The translations under genes and the position numbers were made by a program. A DNA stretch of 64,000 bases, taken from the NCBI RefSeq assembly GCF_000699445.3, contig NC_067196.1, forward strand, positions 84,248,364 through 84,312,363, given 5' to 3'. Origin of the DNA: Schistosoma haematobium. Taxonomy: Eukaryota > Platyhelminthes > Trematoda > Strigeidida > Schistosomatidae. The notes under the pieces were generated by a model that was not told where the DNA came from, ran no database searches, and saw nothing but the letters and a program-made list of their open reading frames with translations. Shown piece by piece: positions 59,401 to 64,000 of the stretch (position 1 is its first letter; each line of letters opens with the position of its first letter).

Positions 59401-59637
59401 CAATAAAATGGTAGACGCGAAATGGACTAAAGTTGGGATCCCGATTGGTAAATTGGCACGTGATATCGGTCACCGCCCCCAAGACAGCTTGTGCACTTCG
59501 TGATTTATATACAGCGACCGTAGTTTAAGAAAAGTGACAGCCGTTAAAATTAACCTGGAAGTCCCGATGGACCATTTATTTCATTCAACATAGACCTCAG
59601 TAAAACTAGGTAGTGAAATAATTATGTACCATGCAAA

Positions 59638-60215
59638 TGCTTCCAAATGCCCTGGTACGACCGAGAGTGGGGAGAGTTCGCTCTCTCTTGAAATGCTTTT
59701 ACATGGTGACGCGCATACAGCCATTGACAGGGAAGTCCTAATTACTGCCTTTTAGTGACGGGGGTTTTGTTTACAAAACTGAGAGGACAAAAAGCGAATT
59801 TCCAGTGCTTTAACCTGGTTGGTGGATATGGAAGATTTACATGGGGGAGTTGGAGAACCCTGACTTAAAATCAATGGTGTACATAGGCTCCAGGATCCTG
59901 AAGGAACAAATGGCGAGTGAACATACTGCAGATCACCGGCTACCATGGGGCTGCATCTCCTTACGTCGCTCCACTACCTTGTGGATTAGACCTCTAGGTC
60001 AAAAACTCGGGGAGTGTCCCGCTAAGAAAACTACCTGCTCTGATTTAGGCGTCCTGGCAGTATTCCAGCCCTCGCACAAATCGAATGACGACGTGTGACG
60101 CATCAATATGTGGTGCTTCCTTGTACCAATGTTTGTGTTTGAATAAATACCATATAAATAAGGAAGTGTGAAGGTACACAGACGTAAAGTACAATAAATA
60201 AATAAATAAATAAAA
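59638..60215 (+). repeat. 490-bp dispersed repeat, copy 3
   Basis: CCCTGGTACGACCGAGAGTG to GTGCTTCCTTGTACCAATGT, then a run of AATA tetranucleotides at 60193-60214. Confidence 0.7.
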
Positions 60216-60394
60216 ACAAGTGAACGAGGACAGTGCATATAAGAAACACATTTCAGTTCAAAATACAGACTAGAAAGACCTTTTAGTTAGTGGGTACCTC
60301 ACATTCACGCAGACTATAAGAGAAAACTACGGAAAATTCGTCATCGTTGTCTGATAACGTTATTCGCAAAGTGAACTACAATTTGTTCAGGACC
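60216..60394. other. Unexplained
   Basis: A short - strand open stretch (DNDDEFSVVFSYSL) exists at 60350-60299, but its phase does not fit the IBD gene. Confidence 0.3.
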
Positions 60395-61090
60395 CAAATC
60401 AGGTAATTATGATAAATCCACAATCGGCAGTCCTAAACAACCCTCCTCCATACCATGTCGTAAATTGACCACATCCGCTTTTTCCACTCAGAGTCGGTAA
60501 ATAATCCACGATGTGGAAGTTGCTATGATAACATTCGTAACACATGTCCAAGTAGCCAGGTCCCACAAGTATATGGCAAAACTGCTGTCAATGACGAGTA
60601 CAAGCTCGACCTTTTAAAGCTAAGCTAAGATAACGAAGGCACTAAAGATGGCCCAGATTAGCATAAACCGTTCTGACAAAATCTGCACATGAACACAGCT
60701 CATTCTGCTTTCGACAACTTGTTTCATCTGTGGAGTAGGCGGTTTGCTCATCCTATTGTCAGTGTGGATGGCGCAATATGACCCTACGTTTGAAGCACCC
60801 TTGATGTTCGGTATGTGGTTGTAAGTAGAAGTGGTAAACAGATTTAGAAATGTTATAAACATTCATTGACTAAGGCATGTGTTATGCATCCTTGGTTATC
60901 ATATTATCCATCGTCCAGTAGTGGTCCGGACAAAAGCATGTCACAGAAAACTTAGAGGTAGGCAGGTTAAAACATGGCCTCAATCCATAAAGTGGATGGA
61001 TTGGTTGGTATGAGCAATGTGAAGATGAGGACATCGTCGGAGACTTTTGATGGCATAACTCGAAATCAAAAGCATTGATGTAGTTGTACT
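60395..61090. mobile_element. Highly decayed RTE family 2-like fragments
   Basis: 60470-60720 on the - strand resembles 61690-62100 (TCCGCTTTTTCCACTCAGAG versus TCCGCTTTTTCCAACCAG; GATGGCCCAGATTAGCATAA versus GATGGCCCAGATTGGTATAA). 60850-61085 on the + strand resembles the C-terminal part (GGCAGGTTAAAACATGGCC). Inverted pieces of one old element. Confidence 0.55.
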
Positions 61091-61245
61091 CAAACTTTAA
61101 CTTTACGTAAATCTTGATAACTCATTTCTTGATTCACACTCTTGGATCTTATAAGTTCCTTTTGAAAGATATTTCTTGTGCATATCCTTTCACTGAAGTT
61201 GATATTTTCCTAATTTTGTTTCTCATCTTGTTCATCTTTTCACTG

Positions 61246-61372
61246 TGATTGCCCCAAAATGCCCTGGTACAGCCGAGAGTGGGGAGAGTCCACTATTATT
61301 TTATTATTTATTTGAACACATAAATATTGGTACAAGAGGGCACCAAATATATATGCGCCACACAAAACAATG
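61246..61372. repeat. 490-bp repeat, broken copy 4
   Basis: 61255-61293 is the repeat start in + orientation (CCCTGGTACAGCCGAGAGTG). 61296-61372 is the repeat end in - orientation (TTATTTGAACACATAAATAT, TTGGTACAAGAGGGCACC). Confidence 0.55.
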
Positions 61373-61518
61373 AGAATTTGAGAAGGAAAAAAAGGTAAGG
61401 AGAGTAAAATAGGACAATAACGAACAGATTAGTGTAAGGTAGTGTAATAATAATAATGGGGGAAACAGAAACGTACAATCAGAAGAGATCATTCAGTTAA
61501 GGAAGGAGCAACCACCTT

Positions 61519-62730
61519 TTATGAAGAAAGTAAAAGGTTACAGCAGGATCGCCACTGGCTTCTATTCTGAGCCATATCTGATAACGTCTCTGGCCACTGT
61601 GTTGCACCATCTCTAGGACCCCAGCCAGGGAGTCGTGAAGGACTAACACAAGCCAGCCCTTTGTAGCTTTCTTTCATACCACGACACCACGTCATACACT
61701 GACCACCTCTCCGCTTTTTCCAACCAGTCCCAGAGTCGGCAAATAATGCACGACGTGGAATTCTCTGGGACGACATTCGTAGAACATGTCCAAGCCACCG
61801 AAGTCGATGTTTCAAGATGGTGACACTAATTGGATTATCGTCGCTGTGTCCAAACACACGATGTCGAACCTCTGCATTACTAACGTGGTGTTGCCAATGG
61901 ATGTCAACAATCCTTCGGAGACAGCCGTGATCGAACGCAGAGAGTCGTCTAACACCCTCAACTCGAAGAGGCCAGGTTTCACAAGCACAGAGCAGAACTG
62001 CTCTCACCAAAGCTTTGTAGATCCGACCTTTTACAGCCAGACTAACATCACGAAGGCGCCAAAGATGGCCCAGATTGGTATAAGCCGCTCTGGCTTTCAC
62101 TATACGTGCATTGATCTCATCACTCACACCCCCACCAGCACTTATGCAGCTACCTAGATACACGAACTCAACTACTATCTGCTCACCATCCAGGGTGAGT
62201 ACAGGATTAGAATCATGCCAGTCTTGTAGAAGTACTTTGTACTTCGGAGGTGCAAAGCACATACCATACCTACGGACATTCATTGCCAACTGATTAAGTG
62301 CGGATTGCATGCCTTGGGCATTATCGCACAGTAAGACAATATCATCCGCATACTCAAGGTCGAGAAGTCTTTCTCCAGGCAACAGATCCACACCACCATT
62401 AACTACATCCATCAGAGCTGTTTCCAGAATGTCGTCGATGGCAAGGTTGAAGAGGAATGGTGACACTGGGCAACCCTGCCTATGCCCTGACTCTGCCTGA
62501 GGTGTTTGCATATAGAGCCTTTAGGATGTTAATAAACTTCTCAGGCACACTCTTCTTCAACAGACAATTCCAGGGAACAGTCCTGTCCAACGAATCGAAG
62601 GCAGCCTTGATGTCAGGAAACCCTACAATTGTTGGCCTTTGATAAGTATGATGGTGTTCTAACATTTGGCGGAGGGTGAAGATATGATCAATACATCATC
62701 GACCAAAACGAAAACCAGCCTGCTCCTCGC
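61519..62730 (-). pseudogene. RTE-type reverse transcriptase (family 2 subfamily), near-complete C-terminal half
   Basis: On the - strand: AGFRFGR, QRPTIVGFPDIKAAFDSLDR, INILKALYANTSGRVRA, a frameshift near 62500, then HRQGCPVSPFLFNLAIDDIL, LLDLEYADDIVLLCDNAQGM (catalytic YADD), FVYLGSCISAGGGVSDEINA, VRAVLLCACETWPLRVEGVR, LRWLGHVLRMSSQRIPRRAL and WSDMAQNRSQWRS-type end. The palm and thumb are intact in one 330-residue frame. The 5' side is cut at ~62730 by another element; the endonuclease is absent. Confidence 0.85.
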
Positions 62731-64000
62731 AGTCAGTCAGTCAGTCAGCTACAACGTAGGACCAGGCACATATGTGCATCGGTCCAGGTTGCCATACCGC
62801 ATCAGCACAACAAGATGAACACCGGATTCATAGCAGTGGTTATGTCAAAGGTGGTAATATATAAGAGAAAGATTGCATATAGAGATATAATACAAGAAGA
62901 AAGAATTGGTTCGTAGAAAGAAAGATATGAAGCGATTTTAATCTCTTAGTTTAAGGGAAGACAGGGAGTGTATACACCGACGCCATTGTAATCGATTCTG
63001 AGCCATGTCACCAAGAGTCTCCAACCATTGGTTACGATAGTCACGTGGACCCCAACCAAGTAGTCTGCATCTACCAACATGGCTCAGACTAGAAGTTAGT
63101 GACTTCAAGCACTGATGCCACGTTTTGGTTTGGCCGCCCCTAACTTTCTTCCAACCATTTCCAATACCGGATAGCATTGCACGTCGTGGTAATCGGTGTT
63201 CAGGCATACGTAATACGTGGCCCAACCATCTCAGTCGATGAAGATTCACAACCTCATCGATTGATTTACCATCATTCTTTAATACCCTGCGTCTAACCTC
63301 ACTATTACTTACGCGGTGATCCCAGCAGACTCCAGCAATATTTCTAAGGCATCTGTGGTCAAATACTAATAGCTTACGAGTGTCTTCTACTCTTAATGAC
63401 CATGTTTCGCTGCCGTAAATTAAAACAGAACGGACTGCTGCGCAGTATACTTGTCCTTTTATTGATAGACGGATATCTCGCCTTCACCATAGGTGACGTA
63501 AGTTGGGAAAAAGGAAATGAGCTTTCTGAATCCGTGTAGAGATTTCATCAGACATCAACTTATTAGGGCTGCTCAGACTTCCAAGATATGTGAAGTTGTC
63601 AACGCGTTCGACTACTTCACTCCCTATCCTTAGTTCAGGTGTTGATGCAGACCAGTTCTGAAGCAACAACTTGCATTTCGAGGGAGAGAAGCGCATTCCA
63701 AACATTCTGGCATTGTTGCTCAGTGCTACCAGAAGACTCTGCATTTTGTCAGCGTCTTCATCAAACAGGACTATGTCATCTGCGTATTCTAAGTCGATAA
63801 GTGGACCTCCTGGTAGGAGATCAATACCCGAGAACTCAGTCGACGAGAATGTTATTTCCATCAGTAGATCTATGATGAAGTTGAACAAAAATGGGGAAAG
63901 TGGACATCCTTGACGGACACCACTTGAGGTTGCAAAGGTAGATGACAGTTCGCCATAAGCTCTGACTCGACTAGTAGTGTTCGAGTAAAGAGCCTTTACA
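62731..64000 (-). pseudogene. RTE-type reverse transcriptase (family 2), runs off the window
   Basis: On the - strand from the window edge: [60 protein letters not shown], a TGA at 63486-63484, then RRDIRLSIKGQVYCAAVRSV, SLRVEDTRKLLVFDHRCLRN and LHRLRWLGHVLRMPEHRLPR to the stop at 62938. That TGA (probably from CGA) is the only break seen. The 3' UTR ends in GTAGCTGACTGACTGACTG (62750-62731). Very close in sequence to 51242-51800. Confidence 0.85.

Noticed and set aside
60299..60350. Extra exon of the IBD gene (DNDDEFSVVFSYSL on the - strand)
   Set aside because: Its end phase (0) does not match the phase 1 needed by exon 58358-58253, and the donor GTACCC is poor.

Overview
The window is AT-rich, intron-rich eukaryotic DNA from a parasitic flatworm, most likely genus Schistosoma. 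The evidence is the repeat set: hammerhead-ribozyme SINE-like units of the SM-alpha type, RTE- and CR1-type non-LTR retrotransposons, a Penelope-like element and a Merlin-type transposase remnant. The two host genes also have short exons in multi-kilobase, transposon-filled introns. The species cannot be fixed from sequence alone.

Gene 1 is on the + strand, 6106-46721 (its 5' end may lie further left). Ten GT-AG exons with fully compatible phases give 1090 residues. The C-terminal ~420 residues are a kinase suppressor of Ras (KSR)-type pseudokinase, and the N-terminal ~670 residues are low-complexity Ser/Asn/Pro-rich. The pseudokinase has lost the VAIK lysine (His here), the HRD aspartate (Arg here) and the DFG glycine (Ser here). 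It carries an insertion of about 135 residues between APE and the D-I-F-A-F-G strand. Coding sequence is about 8 % of the locus.

Gene 2 is on the - strand, 58358 to 47477 (its 5' end is beyond the assembled exons). Seven GT-AG exons give 1181 residues containing a LEDGF/HRP2-type integrase-binding domain (IBD), a basic disordered linker and a very long disordered C-terminal tail. The PWWP end is not in the window. The two genes converge tail to tail with 755 bp between stop codons, and the stop codon of gene 2 shares a base with its likely poly(A) signal.

Most of the remainder is transposon debris. 1-6100: LTR-like sequence, SINEs, SM-alpha units and a Merlin-like end. 7-17 kb (KSR intron 1): SM-alpha units, an RTE 3' end, a Penelope-end foldback, a solo LTR with a 5-bp target duplication, and a 490-bp repeat. 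18-28 kb: a CR1-like fragment, SINEs and a Penelope-like element. 28-46 kb: SM-alpha, RTE deletion derivatives, a 42-bp perfect palindrome, a Merlin transposase remnant and RTE copies. 51-64 kb: further RTE copies and three copies of the 490-bp repeat, ending in two RTE-type reverse transcriptase remnants, one abutting the other. I saw no rRNA genes, bona fide tRNA genes or CRISPR arrays.
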